A program made the position numbers and the translations under genes. This document shows positions 26,776-35,691 of a DNA stretch of 64,000 nucleotides, in pieces. Source of the stretch: CAZPAN01 sp964428485 (GTDB lineage Bacteria > Actinomycetota > Coriobacteriia > Coriobacteriales > CADBOM01); NCBI GenBank assembly GCA_964428485.1, contig CAYRYP010000001.1, positions 1 through 64,000 on the forward strand, read 5' to 3'. Each line of letters opens with the position of its first letter. Positions within the stretch are counted from its first letter, which is position 1. The notes beneath the pieces were generated by a model. The model was not told where the DNA came from. It saw only the letters and a program-made list of their open reading frames with translations, and made no database searches.

Positions 26776-26810
26776 TATACTGTTTCCCCAGAAGAACCGC
26801 ATCTGTGCGG
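26776..26810 (+). promoter_or_regulatory. Possible promoter -10 and leader hairpin of lipoprotein gene
   Basis: TATACT (26776-26781) is a good -10 element about 60 bases before the lipoprotein start, without a convincing -35. CCGCA-TCTG-TGCGG (26797-26810) forms a small hairpin in the presumed leader. Confidence 0.4.
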
Positions 26811-26839
26811 CAACAGGTAAAACATTAGGGGTGGATAAC

Positions 26840-27289
26840 ATGAAGAAGAGGTTTGTTCTCGCAATCGTCTCGGTGTTCTGCATCGGGGTTCTGGCGATCT
26901 CCGTGGGCTGCTCTAGCAGCAGCGATGGGGTAGAGACCACGACGATACCAGACTACGAGGGCACATGGACCGTCTGCGCCATTTCTACCGACGGCACCGA
27001 GGACGGCCTTGTTGAAGGTGAACTCTTCGAACAGGCGCTAGAGTCCCTCGATATGACCGCCGCTGAGTACGGCACCCTTGTACTTAACGACGATGGGACG
27101 ATAACCATGTCTATCATGGGAATCGACATCATCGATGATTCCACCGAGGCAACCTGGACCGGCACCGCTACTACTGTCGAGATGGAGATCGCGGGCACCA
27201 CTATCAGCTGCGCCTATGATTCCACCGACAACACCATCTCCTTCTCGGTTCCGGATTCCGATGGCGAGACCCTTTATTTCACCAAGTAG
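26840..27289 (+). CDS. Small lipoprotein, lipocalin-like, unknown function
   Basis: The 149-residue product starts with a lipoprotein signal: KKR, a hydrophobic core (FVLAIVSVFCIGVLA) and lipobox ISVGC, followed by a Ser-rich tether. The mature part begins YEGTWTVCAI, then has alternating short strands with LNDDGTITM, ATWTGTATTVEMEI and ISFSVPDSDGETLYF. This resembles the lipocalin-like or DUF-type beta-barrel lipoproteins common in gut actinomycetes and Firmicutes. AGGGGTGG precedes the ATG at 26840; a GTG at 26831 is the alternative. It resembles its downstream neighbour and may be a paralogue. Confidence 0.8.
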   Translation: MKKRFVLAIVSVFCIGVLAISVGCSSSSDGVETTTIPDYEGTWTVCAISTDGTEDGLVEGELFEQALESLDMTAAEYGTLVLNDDGTITMSIMGIDIIDDSTEATWTGTATTVEMEIAGTTISCAYDSTDNTISFSVPDSDGETLYFTK

Positions 27290-27358
27290 GAAAACGGATA
27301 CTTGCGGAGTTCCGGGTGGCGGGACGCTTTCCCTCGCCCGCTTCCTGGAGGTTGATAG

Positions 27359-27772
27359 ATGAGGAGAAGGTTTCTTAGATCTGCACTATCACTTGCGCTA
27401 TCACTGTGCCTTGCAGCAGCTCTTTCCGCTTGCGGCCAACAGAGTGACGACGATTTTTCCGGGACATGGGTGCTCATCGAGTTCGATCTCGAGGATGGTA
27501 CCGTGCTTACATCCGAAGAGATCGCCGAGATGGGCTCCACCGGCGCGGATCTTTTCACGATGATCCTAAGCTCCGATGGAACGGCTAGTTTGCTCTCCCA
27601 GGGCACTGATATCTCAGACGGATCTACTACCACGTGGTCGGCTGATGAGGACGGGGAGGCGGTCATCCTCACCGATGAGAACGGTTACACCTACGAGATC
27701 CCCTACGACCAGGAGACCCAAACGCTGGTGTTGGAGTACCAGGGGCAGACGATGACTCTGGCCAGGCAGTAG
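27359..27772 (+). CDS. Small lipoprotein, lipocalin-like, unknown function
   Basis: The 137-residue product has an Arg-rich n-region (RRRFLR), a hydrophobic core (ALSLALSLCLAAA) and lipobox LSAC. The mature part begins FSGTWVLIEF and continues with FTMILSSDGTASLL, TTTWSADEDGEAVILTDENG and VLEYQGQTMTL. This is the same strand pattern as the preceding lipoprotein (GTW start, DGT turn, TW-A strand), suggesting a tandem duplication that has diverged. GGAGG lies 7 bases before the ATG. It is 69 bases after its neighbour and convergent with the next gene. Confidence 0.8.
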   Translation: MRRRFLRSALSLALSLCLAAALSACGQQSDDDFSGTWVLIEFDLEDGTVLTSEEIAEMGSTGADLFTMILSSDGTASLLSQGTDISDGSTTTWSADEDGEAVILTDENGYTYEIPYDQETQTLVLEYQGQTMTLARQ

Positions 27773-27810
27773 CCGCGTTGTCATTCGAGCGTCTGAAGGT
27801 GAGACGAAAC

Positions 27811-28491
27811 CTAGCCTTTCCCGCTTAGGATCGCCCTTGTCTGCCTCCAGTCGACGCAGTGAGCGTCCATGAATTCCTTGAAGCCCGGTCCATGGTCCGT
27901 ATGGTTGATGTGTCCCAGCTCGTGGCAGATCACCATCTCAAGGCATTCCCGAGGGTAGTGCACTAGGCTGGTTGCGATTCTTATCCTCTTGGTGGAGGGA
28001 GTGCAGGAACCCCATCTTGTCTTCATGTTGCGGACCGACCACGTACTGCAGCTCACGCCGCACTCCCGCTCGATCTCGGGAAGAACCGTTCGAATAACGC
28101 CCTCGAGCTCCTTTTTCATCCTCTTCTCGAAGAGCTTGCGCAGCTCGAGTTCGTCTCTTGGCATGCTTTCCAGCTCCTGGTTGGAGCATAGATCCATGAG
28201 CGAGAGCGCGGTCCTCTTGCCCCACAGGGTGTATTCCGCGCCGTCGGTCATAGTGGCTGGTGGGAAGTAGCGGGCTGCTTTGAACCTCTTCCTGGTTCTT
28301 TCGATCCATTCCAGCTTCGACTGCACGAAGCCCAGCACCATCTTCTCGGAAGCATAGAAGGGCGCTGAGACCACAACAGAACCGTTGCTCCTGTCGACGT
28401 GTATGCGGATGTTTTTCATCTTGGGACGTCGGATCAGGGTGAATTCGACGTCGCCGACGACGAGATCGCTAGGTTTGTATCTAGAGTTCAT
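27811..28491 (-). CDS. YgjP-like (DUF45) zinc metallopeptidase-fold protein
   Basis: The 226-residue protein belongs to the YgjP/DUF45 family, which has a zincin-like site. WSVRNMKTRWGSC near residue 150 is the hallmark block. HELGHINHTDHGPGF near residue 195 gives the HExxH-type zinc ligands and the third His. The N-terminal half (KNIRIHVDRSNGSVVVSAPF) matches the family. The ATG at 28491 follows AAGGGGAAG; the open frame reaching 28545 has no such site. In other genomes it often accompanies type I restriction systems, but none is visible here. It is divergent from the M20 peptidase gene. Confidence 0.88.
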   Translation of the reverse strand: MNSRYKPSDLVVGDVEFTLIRRPKMKNIRIHVDRSNGSVVVSAPFYASEKMVLGFVQSKLEWIERTRKRFKAARYFPPATMTDGAEYTLWGKRTALSLMDLCSNQELESMPRDELELRKLFEKRMKKELEGVIRTVLPEIERECGVSCSTWSVRNMKTRWGSCTPSTKRIRIATSLVHYPRECLEMVICHELGHINHTDHGPGFKEFMDAHCVDWRQTRAILSGKG

Positions 28492-28600
28492 GGCATTCTT
28501 CCCCTTGTCCAATTCGATATTGGCACCCTGACCGATGTGAGACAATGATCGGGATTTACCGACACGTAAGCGGTTTTATTTTGAAACGGAGGCGCTGCCA

Positions 28601-30046
28601 ATGGGATTCGGAGATGCGGAAAGCCTCATGGATGCAGACGATTTCGATTCGATCCTGAACGATTTCGTTGATAGGAACTGGGATCTGGTGGTAGACGACA
28701 TAGCCCGTGCCATAGCCATCCCGAGCGTTGAAGATCTGGATGGAGCCTCACCAGGGATGCCATATGGTCCCCGTGTGGCACAGGCGATGGACCTGGTCCT
28801 CGATGTGGCCAGGCAGCTAGGGCTCAACGCAAGCTCGATGGAGGGCTACATCGGCATCGCCGACCTGCCCGGCAAAAGCCCTACGCAACTCGCCATCATA
28901 GGCCACGTCGACGTGGTGGATGCTGGCCCCGGATGGCAAAGCGACCCATTTGTGCTCACCCGTCGCGAGGGCTATCTTCTAGGTAGGGGAGTGTTAGACG
29001 ACAAGGGCCCTGTGATAGTCGCACTTTACGCCGTGGGTTTCTGGGCATGGGTCTGCCGAGAGTTCGGCTTCGAGCTTCCCTATACCATTCGGTTCCTCGT
29101 CGGAGGCAACGAGGAGACTGGCATGGCCGATGTCGTCGAGTACAGGAAACGCCATGCAGATCCCGCGTTTCTCTTCACACCCGATGCCGAGTTCCCGGTT
29201 TGCTATGGCGAGAAGGGTATTTGTAACATTGAGCTGATGGGTCCTGCTCTCGAGGACACACCGATCGTCGCGATAGAGGGTGGGATGGCCGTCAACGCCG
29301 TCCCAGGCAGTGCGAGCGCGACGATCAGATACCAAGGCGGTGACACTCTTCCCAAAGCTAGCGGGATATCCGTAGAGAGTGTGGGAGACGGCCTTCTGCG
29401 CATAACGGCCCTGGGCACATCAGCCCACGCCTCTACACCCGAGCTCGGAGTCAACGCGATCGGGATCCTCGCAAGTTACCTGGTTAAAAACGTGCATTGC
29501 GGAGAGGCGATGGAGCCCTTCCTGACCATGTTGGCCGATGCATGCTTCGCTACCGATGGCTCCTCGTTTGGCATGGATTGCTCCGATTCCGACTTCGGCC
29601 CGCTCACACTCGCCTGTGGGATGATCTTTTGCAGAGACGGTCGTCTGGTGCAGACCTTAGATGTCAGGTACCCCACATCGATCGATTCGGAGGAGATCCT
29701 GAGAAGGTGCACGGAGCATGCGGGGCACGCAGGCGCAACCGCCGAGATGACCCTTAACAAACCACCCTTCCTAGTACCCCGCGATTCCGATGTCGTCCAA
29801 GCGCTCCTTGGCGCCTACAACGAGGCCACGGGGGAGAGCGGAAAGCCCTTCACTATGGGAGGAGGCACCTACGCCAGACTCTTCGAGCGAGCGGCGAGTT
29901 TTGGCCCGGAAAAGCCTTGGGAAAAGACTCCGGAGTGGGTGGGATCCATGCATGGTCCTAACGAGGGAGTGTCGGAGGAACTCCTGCGAGAGGCTCTGAG
30001 GATATACGCGGTGGCCATTGGTAGGCTCATGCGGCTCGATCTGTAG
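28601..30046 (+). CDS. M20-family metallopeptidase (dipeptidase-like)
   Basis: The 481-residue protein is an M20 zinc peptidase of the PepV/Sapep type, which cleaves dipeptides in the cytosol. The site is seen as GHVDVVDAG near residue 104, GRGVLDDKGP near residue 129, VGGNEETGM near residue 167 and TPDAEFPV near residue 195. Near the end GGGTYARLFERAASFGP and GPNEGVSEE give the last ligand region. Between them is the lid domain (GTSAHASTPELG). There is no signal peptide. GGAGG precedes the ATG. It is monocistronic, ending before the shared hairpin at 30104. Confidence 0.88.
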   Translation: MGFGDAESLMDADDFDSILNDFVDRNWDLVVDDIARAIAIPSVEDLDGASPGMPYGPRVAQAMDLVLDVARQLGLNASSMEGYIGIADLPGKSPTQLAIIGHVDVVDAGPGWQSDPFVLTRREGYLLGRGVLDDKGPVIVALYAVGFWAWVCREFGFELPYTIRFLVGGNEETGMADVVEYRKRHADPAFLFTPDAEFPVCYGEKGICNIELMGPALEDTPIVAIEGGMAVNAVPGSASATIRYQGGDTLPKASGISVESVGDGLLRITALGTSAHASTPELGVNAIGILASYLVKNVHCGEAMEPFLTMLADACFATDGSSFGMDCSDSDFGPLTLACGMIFCRDGRLVQTLDVRYPTSIDSEEILRRCTEHAGHAGATAEMTLNKPPFLVPRDSDVVQALLGAYNEATGESGKPFTMGGGTYARLFERAASFGPEKPWEKTPEWVGSMHGPNEGVSEELLREALRIYAVAIGRLMRLDL

Positions 30047-30103
30047 GTCTTTTCCAACTCCTGCTTGAGCGCGTCTCGATCGATCAAACAATATCGAAAA
30101 AAC

Positions 30104-30143
30104 GACCCCCGCACCCCGGTTACAAGACCGTGATGCGGGGGTC
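30104..30143. terminator. Bidirectional terminator between convergent genes
   Basis: GACCCCCGCA and TGCGGGGGTC make a perfect 10-bp stem, with an inner CGGT/ACCG pairing. On its left is an A-rich run (GAAAAAAC), which reads as a T-run on the minus strand. This ends the minus-strand UroD-MFS operon and likely also the M20 gene. Confidence 0.75.
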
Positions 30144-30201
30144 TTACCAGCGCCTCTTCTAGCGCCGAATCATCGAAAAGGAGGTTCTCGATGATTTTGG
30201 C

Positions 30202-31203
30202 CTACAGGTTGTGCTCTTTCCAGTAGACCTTGGAGTAGTTGTCGATGGCCTCGTCGACATAGTCGTAGACACCCTCGAAGGTGCTGCCCTTCATGCCCTG
30301 GCAGGTGCTCGGGATGAAGTAGAGGTGTCCACCGAGATCGCAGGCCTTCTTGACCTCCGCATCGACGACTTCCTTCGTCCATCCCTCGTAGTCGACGGTG
30401 GAGTTGTTGATTCCTCCCATGAACGAGATCTGACCGCCGTACTTCTTCACGAGCTCGGGGATGTTGTTCGTGGTCAGCACTCCCTGCCAGATGTCGATGC
30501 CCATCTCGATCATGTAGGGCACGATAGTCTCGCAGTAGGAATCCGAGTGATGCATGATCAGCTGGACCCCACGCTCTTTCCAGTATCCATAGATCTCCTT
30601 ATAGGCATCCAGGAAGAACTCAGCGAACATCTCGGGGTCCATAAAGGTCGAGATCTGGGTTCCCCAGTCATCGTGGTGCAGAATTGCATCAGGTTTGATG
30701 TGATCGCATGTGACCTCAGCGAGCTTGATCTCATACTCGGTGAGGACCTTGATGAGTTCCTTGAGCTCATCGGGATACTCGTAAAAACCAGCGAGAACGT
30801 TGGTGATCTCGCACAGGTAGTGCATCTGCTCGAAGACACCCGGTGCGACGTACGCGGTGACGAAGTACTTCTCGCGGTCTATCGCCTCGGCAGCGGCGAT
30901 GTCGATCTCCCACTCGGCCTCGGAGAATTCGAGAGAGGGGACCTTGACGTACTCCTGCCACTCTTCGATGTCCTTGACGACGATCGTATCAGGCTTGTGG
31001 ACCGGGAAGGCTCCGGGCTGTCCCTCAGCCCACGATACGGTGACTCCCCAGTTGTTGACCTTGTTGAGCTCACCATACTTCGGGTTGTTGCGCGCGCGGT
31101 GCGCGGCGGTGAAAATGACCTCGAAGGCTTCGTACTGCTTGACGAACCTCTCGGGCTTGCCTCCCTTGATTGTCTCCATGAGATTTTGTCTGGGTGTCAG
31201 CAT
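30202..31203 (-). CDS. UroD/MtaA-family protein, probable corrinoid-linked methyltransferase
   Basis: The 333-residue protein has the uroporphyrinogen decarboxylase-like TIM barrel. It is not HemE, because the N-terminal HemE signature is absent. In anaerobes this family includes MtaA/CmuA-type methyltransferases that move methyl groups to or from corrinoid proteins. Visible blocks are LHHDDWGTQISTFMDPEMFAEF, MHHSDSYCE and FMGGINNSTVDYEG; STCQGMKGSTFEGV near the end could add a Cys zinc ligand to HxxxxC (inference). The start lies 36 bases after the MFS gene, so they share a transcript. The substrate is unknown and no corrinoid protein gene is adjacent. Confidence 0.8.
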   Translation of the reverse strand: MLTPRQNLMETIKGGKPERFVKQYEAFEVIFTAAHRARNNPKYGELNKVNNWGVTVSWAEGQPGAFPVHKPDTIVVKDIEEWQEYVKVPSLEFSEAEWEIDIAAAEAIDREKYFVTAYVAPGVFEQMHYLCEITNVLAGFYEYPDELKELIKVLTEYEIKLAEVTCDHIKPDAILHHDDWGTQISTFMDPEMFAEFFLDAYKEIYGYWKERGVQLIMHHSDSYCETIVPYMIEMGIDIWQGVLTTNNIPELVKKYGGQISFMGGINNSTVDYEGWTKEVVDAEVKKACDLGGHLYFIPSTCQGMKGSTFEGVYDYVDEAIDNYSKVYWKEHNL

Positions 31204-31239
31204 TCACGGATCCTTTCTACTCACACGGTAGCCGCTACC

Positions 31240-32751
31240 TTATGCGTTGGCAGCCGCCTCCTGATTTCCCTCGGAAGCCTTGCGCACCTCGATCTCCTTC
31301 TGATACTGCTGTAGTTTAGCAGGGGTGAGCCTGTAACCAACGAGCAGAAGGATAGCGGCAATGAACACCAGGACGGTCGGGATGATCATGAACGGGATTG
31401 CGATGCCACTCTGGAAGGCTACATACTCCGCCGTGAGTGTGGCTCCAGCCTCGAGGAACGGGGCGAACGCGTCCGCGGTGGTGAATCCGATCATTGCCAA
31501 CACGATGGGGATCAGAACACCGCGTGCGACGAATGCGAGCTTAAGCGGGAAGAGCTGCAGGCCGTTGATCCATCCAGCGGCGTTGGTGCGGTTCTTCCAC
31601 TCGTTGTAGACCACGGTGTCGGCGTACATGGCGGTCGAGCAGGAATAGGTGATTCCGTAGCCGAACTGGGCCAGAGACATGAAGATGATGACCATCCACA
31701 CATCCCAGAACAGTGCCCAGGCTATCAGCATCATGGCACCCATGAAGATGAACGCTACGATGGACGCATTGCGCGTAGACTTCATAATCCTGCCGAATGG
31801 AGAGGAGAGGTAGGATCCCACGACGCACAGGATGTTGGATATAAAGATGTAGGTCGCCAGCAGACCGGGCTCGAACACTACGTAGGTGAAGTAGTAGGTA
31901 GCGACACCGGCGCACATGAAGTTGAAGCACCACTTGGCGATGTCGGAGAGCAGCAAGAAGATCAGCGGGGGATTGGTCACGAGCGCGCGGCCGAGGTCGC
32001 GGAAGGTGGTGCGACCCTCGTCCCTGCCGGCCTTCTTGTAATTGGCGAGCTCCTCTTTCGTGTATTCCTTCTCGTAGCCCTTGAACATACGGAAGTGCGC
32101 ATAGTAGAGGACCGCGAAGAAAATACCCATCACAAACGCGCCGAACGCATACTGGTTGGCTTCGCCGAACCACATGGCTCCAATGGGGAGCAGGGCGGTC
32201 ATGATGTAGCCGAAGAAGATCTTGGCGGCGTTGGACCACACGCCGCGGGTCGATGCCATGCGGGCACGGTCCTCGGGAGTCTTCGCAGCCATCGAGATCA
32301 TCGATATGTTCGCGACGTACGGGAAGTCCCACGCGGCATGAGAGGTGACGTTGAAGAAAATGATCAGAGCTGCGGCCAGGATCGTGTTATCGCTCAACCT
32401 GGTGAACTCGAAGCAGAACAGGATCGGGACTATCCATGGCATCACAAGCAGCCATGAACGGTAACGTCCCCACTTCATCGGCTTCAGCGAGTTGATGAAT
32501 CCTCCGTACATCCATCCGAGGATGGCGTCGACCATAGATCCAGCTCCGGACACGATCGCCGCCGTAGCGGCATCGAACATCGCGAAGTTGGTAAGGAAGA
32601 AGACGAAGTAATAGGTCTCAACGCTGCTCATCAGGTTGAAACCGAAGTCTCCAACGCCAAAGAAGAGCTTGAGCGATGTCGACAGTGGTTTGTGCTGCTG
32701 CACCTCTTTCTGCTGAATCGCCGCAGCGTCGGTGCTCGCATTCTCACTCAT
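31240..32751 (-). CDS. MFS transporter, GPH/MFS_2 type
   Basis: The 503-residue protein has about twelve hydrophobic segments. It begins with FFGVGDFGFNLMSSVETYYFVFFLTN, typical of the glycoside-pentoside-hexuronide:cation symporter group. GSMVDAILGWMYGGFINSL and KWGRYRSWLL, the cytosolic loop motif, follow. A cytosolic loop near residues 225-245 carries KEYTKEELANYKKAGRDEGRTT. AGGTGAAG precedes the ATG. The two UroD-family genes flanking it suggest it imports their methylated substrate (inference). The roughly 200 bases before it hold a weak TATAGAAT on the minus strand (32803-32810), so a separate promoter is possible. Confidence 0.85.
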   Translation of the reverse strand: MSENASTDAAAIQQKEVQQHKPLSTSLKLFFGVGDFGFNLMSSVETYYFVFFLTNFAMFDAATAAIVSGAGSMVDAILGWMYGGFINSLKPMKWGRYRSWLLVMPWIVPILFCFEFTRLSDNTILAAALIIFFNVTSHAAWDFPYVANISMISMAAKTPEDRARMASTRGVWSNAAKIFFGYIMTALLPIGAMWFGEANQYAFGAFVMGIFFAVLYYAHFRMFKGYEKEYTKEELANYKKAGRDEGRTTFRDLGRALVTNPPLIFLLLSDIAKWCFNFMCAGVATYYFTYVVFEPGLLATYIFISNILCVVGSYLSSPFGRIMKSTRNASIVAFIFMGAMMLIAWALFWDVWMVIIFMSLAQFGYGITYSCSTAMYADTVVYNEWKNRTNAAGWINGLQLFPLKLAFVARGVLIPIVLAMIGFTTADAFAPFLEAGATLTAEYVAFQSGIAIPFMIIPTVLVFIAAILLLVGYRLTPAKLQQYQKEIEVRKASEGNQEAAANA

Positions 32752-32958
32752 GTAGCTTCACCTGCTTTCATTGCACGGTAAATCTTGGGTTTTAACTTTG
32801 CGATTCTATAATCTCCGAAAACACCTTTGGCCCCGGAAATGGCCATCCTCACCTCCTCCCTAGCATCCCCCCTCACAATGGATGTTGCCAAAAAGGGAGC
32901 CGGAAAGGGTTTCCGTGAGATTGCGTGATTGGCGGCTGCCTGGGCCGCTGCAGAAATG

Positions 32959-33945
32959 TCAGTTCGTCGCGCCTCCACGGCGTTCCATGATCCTGCTAAT
33001 GATGATGCCGACCTTGTGCTGGACCTCGGGAGACTTCTTGTCGCCTAGGAAGAAGCCGAAGAAGCCGTAGCCCTTCCCAAGCGCGCCGTAGACGTCGAGG
33101 CACCTGTCGACCTCAGCGACTATCTCCTCATCGGTGACATCGAAGGCACCGGGCCTTCCCTGGGTGTTATAACCCCCTATGATTGAGATGGAGTCGGAGT
33201 GTCTCTGCAACAGGGCGGCAAGGTCGTTCGAGGGCTGTGCAGCCTGCCATGCAGCCGAATGCTCCTCGATGAAATCAGGGATTATCTCCTCGCAGTAGCC
33301 GCAGCAGTGCTGCTGAGGGATGATCCCCATCTCTATGGCGGCGTCATTCAGACGCCTATGCCTAGGCTTGATCAGATCGCGGTAGACCTCGGGTGACATG
33401 AAGAGCGTCTTCTCAGTGGCGACGTCGTCGTAGTTGACGTAAGTGTCGGGAGAGAAGTATTCCTTGGCTCTCTCAAGAGCCCTGATCTTGTAGTCGCATA
33501 TCGCGTCCATCAGATCCCCGGAGGCCTCGGGTTCCTCGAGCATCGCGCACAGGGCATTCTCGAAGCCGAGCAGGTGCGTGAATCTAAGGAAGATAGAGTT
33601 CCAGCTGTGGTACTCGACGACTTTCTGGTTCCGATCAATGCCCGCCAGCTGCATGTCTGCTAGCCCCTGCCAGTCGAACGCATCGAGATCGGGGAAGACT
33701 ACTTTCTCCTTCCAGTCGCAGACGTCGTCTAGCGGAATGATGAACGGGTCCAGCGCCGGCTGACCCCCAGCAGAGGAGGTGGGTATCCATCCGTTTCCGA
33801 ACCCATCGAGGCCTCCTTCAACCGGACCGTTCTCGAAAGTCTCGAGCTGGCTCCCGCATATCGCAACATCCGTGAGAAGGCAGGGTGGGTAGTCGGTCTC
33901 CTCATGCGCGAGAAGAGCAAGGTAGTTCTCCCTTGGACCCATCAT
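32959..33945 (-). CDS. UroD/MtaA-family protein, second copy
   Basis: The 328-residue protein has the UroD-like barrel but differs strongly from its neighbour at 30202. Blocks are FRFTHLLGFENAL (HLLG...), NYDDVATEKTLFMSPEVYRDLIKPRH, and QQHCCGYCEEIIPDFIE, where CCGYC could provide zinc ligands. IIGGYNTQGRPGAFDVTDEE follows. Such proteins occur in pairs in demethylation clusters of gut anaerobes. Adjacent ATGs at 33945 and 33942 follow a G-rich segment at a distance of about 10 bases; the open frame reaching 34080 would run into the control region. It is divergent from the PucR-type regulator. Confidence 0.78.
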   Translation of the reverse strand: MMGPRENYLALLAHEETDYPPCLLTDVAICGSQLETFENGPVEGGLDGFGNGWIPTSSAGGQPALDPFIIPLDDVCDWKEKVVFPDLDAFDWQGLADMQLAGIDRNQKVVEYHSWNSIFLRFTHLLGFENALCAMLEEPEASGDLMDAICDYKIRALERAKEYFSPDTYVNYDDVATEKTLFMSPEVYRDLIKPRHRRLNDAAIEMGIIPQQHCCGYCEEIIPDFIEEHSAAWQAAQPSNDLAALLQRHSDSISIIGGYNTQGRPGAFDVTDEEIVAEVDRCLDVYGALGKGYGFFGFFLGDKKSPEVQHKVGIIISRIMERRGGATN

Positions 33946-33983
33946 CAAGAAATAACCCCCCAAAAAAGTAATCCGATACCTAA

Positions 33984-34034
33984 AGTTTCTACATTTAACC
34001 GATTTTTGCATAAGAGTTTCTATCTTGGTACCAT
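33984..34034. promoter_or_regulatory. Divergent control region with spaced AGTTTCTA direct repeat and promoter
   Basis: AGTTTCTA occurs at 33984-33991 and again at 34015-34022, 31 bp apart, close to three helical turns, so the copies face the same side of the DNA. The second copy lies inside a possible + strand promoter, TTGCAT (34006-34011), 17 bases, TACCAT (34029-34034). The region is much more AT-rich than the genes beside it. The natural candidate binder is the PucR-type regulator encoded downstream (inference). Confidence 0.5.
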
Positions 34035-34119
34035 CCATAAAGATGCGTCTTTTAGTATTTTGCGCGACACTTTGTTGCACCCCTTTGAAATTGAACCTCT
34101 CTACCTAGGAGTGATCTCG

Positions 34120-35691
34120 GTGAAGAAAAGACGGGATCCAGAATTCGCGAAGCTCTTGGGAAACCACCTCGAGGTAACAGCAGACATGCTCTTCCAGGAG
34201 GTGGTCTCCCGCCTGAAGAACCATGGTGTGCAGCATTGGAACAGGTTCACCCTACGTGGTGATCACAAGGCCGAGATCATCCGAATCGCCCCGGAAGACG
34301 ACCTGTTCCCCCATCCAAAAAAGGGGACGCTCTGGATCTGTCCGAGCGGAAAGGGACAACTCTCCTCCTATGACGCCTGGGTCGATACGTCATCCCTCGA
34401 CTCCGCCGTATCTAAGTCGCTTCTGGCAATGTTCTGGGACTGCCTGTTCGATATCTGGCGTTGGTCCGAATCGCTCGAAGAGCTGCTAAGGAGAGGCGAG
34501 AGTGTATCCGGGATGCTCGAGTACGGGGAGAGGAACATGGGGTGCGCAATGGCGGTCTTCGATAAGGGTCTCGGAATCGTCGCTGCATCGCCGGGGTACG
34601 GGAAGAACTGCTACAAGAGCGGCTCTGGGGAGCTCATACTGACCGAGGATCGAGCAAGAGAGCTCATTGAGGATGTGAACTACATCAATGCCGCCAGGCA
34701 CACGGGCTTCCTGGTATATCCCGAGGACGCAGGCCCAGACGACGATTTCTACATCACTTACAACCACATACCGCCCGGCGGTGATGGCGATTGGGATGCA
34801 AGAATCGTCGTATCCGTTGGGAAGAGGGCGGGATGGGTGGACCGCGTTAGGTACCTCCACACATTCCCATACTTCGCTGAGCGTATCTTCGAGTACATAT
34901 TTTCCAAGCAGGTCATCAGCGATCCCAATCACTCGCAGAGCGATGCTATGCACTATCTGCTGCGAGCCATGGCGAGCAAATACCAATTCGCCGACCCCAG
35001 TCTCGCCAATACGGCGTTTCCGATGTACGGCTGGGACGTTAATGACAAGCTCGTGGCGATGAGGGTTGATTTCTTCGAGGGCTCCATGTGGTCCACCGCG
35101 ACAGGTTACCTGTGCAGCCTCATCGAGGAGAAGCTCCAGAGTTCGTGCGCGATAGTATGTGAGGATCACATAATAATAGTGGTAGACATAGACAGGGGAG
35201 ACTGGGGATCATCCTTGGGCTCTCTCGTGGGTTCGCTCACAGATCTAATGGTCGACTACGCCTTCAAACTAGGTATCGGAAACAGCTTCAGAGGGATCGA
35301 GAACCTGAGCGGATGTTGTCGTCAGGCCGAGTTAGCACTGGAGTACGGCAGTATCAGGGATCCTCACCTGTGGTACTACACTTTCTCCGACTATGCGATC
35401 TACTACCTAATCCGCAACATGAGCGGTGAGTTCGATGCCATCAGTGTGTGCCACTCCGGCATCATCGCTTTAATGGAGCACGATGCTGAGCACGGAACCG
35501 AGTACATCGAGACACTGAGAGCCTACGAAGAGGAGCGCCAAAACTCCACTCATGCGGCCAAAAGGCTGTTCATCCACAGATCCTCGCTGCTTAGGCGCCT
35601 GGAGAGGATCGAGCGCATATCCGGAATCGACCTTTCCGATCCAGACCAGTCACTCTACGCATTCCTTTCGCTCCGGATGCTTGAATCATAG
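34120..35691 (+). CDS. PucR/CdaR-type transcriptional regulator
   Basis: The 523-residue product ends in the family's helix-turn-helix (HRSSLLRRLERIERISGIDLSDP). It is preceded by AAKRLFIH, as in PucR, CdaR and similar activators. The central region (VAMRVDFFEGS, CAIVCEDHIIIVVDID, SFRGIENLSGCCRQAELAL) looks like the GGDEF-like module common to the group. The N-terminal 250 residues hold a probable sensory region I cannot name. GTG at 34120 is chosen because TAGGAG stands 8 bases upstream; GTG at 34111 or upstream codons are possible. It is divergent from the UroD-family and MFS genes, which it probably controls. Confidence 0.8.
   Translation: MKKRRDPEFAKLLGNHLEVTADMLFQEVVSRLKNHGVQHWNRFTLRGDHKAEIIRIAPEDDLFPHPKKGTLWICPSGKGQLSSYDAWVDTSSLDSAVSKSLLAMFWDCLFDIWRWSESLEELLRRGESVSGMLEYGERNMGCAMAVFDKGLGIVAASPGYGKNCYKSGSGELILTEDRARELIEDVNYINAARHTGFLVYPEDAGPDDDFYITYNHIPPGGDGDWDARIVVSVGKRAGWVDRVRYLHTFPYFAERIFEYIFSKQVISDPNHSQSDAMHYLLRAMASKYQFADPSLANTAFPMYGWDVNDKLVAMRVDFFEGSMWSTATGYLCSLIEEKLQSSCAIVCEDHIIIVVDIDRGDWGSSLGSLVGSLTDLMVDYAFKLGIGNSFRGIENLSGCCRQAELALEYGSIRDPHLWYYTFSDYAIYYLIRNMSGEFDAISVCHSGIIALMEHDAEHGTEYIETLRAYEEERQNSTHAAKRLFIHRSSLLRRLERIERISGIDLSDPDQSLYAFLSLRMLES

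Noticed and set aside
30211..31314. A 367-residue plus-strand frame under the UroD-family gene
   Set aside because: It is antisense to a clear gene, with a Val/Asp/Leu-rich composition typical of reversed codons.
32748..32978. A 76-residue minus-strand frame in the space between MFS and the second UroD-family gene
   Set aside because: It begins inside a real gene, ends into the next start, and matches no family.
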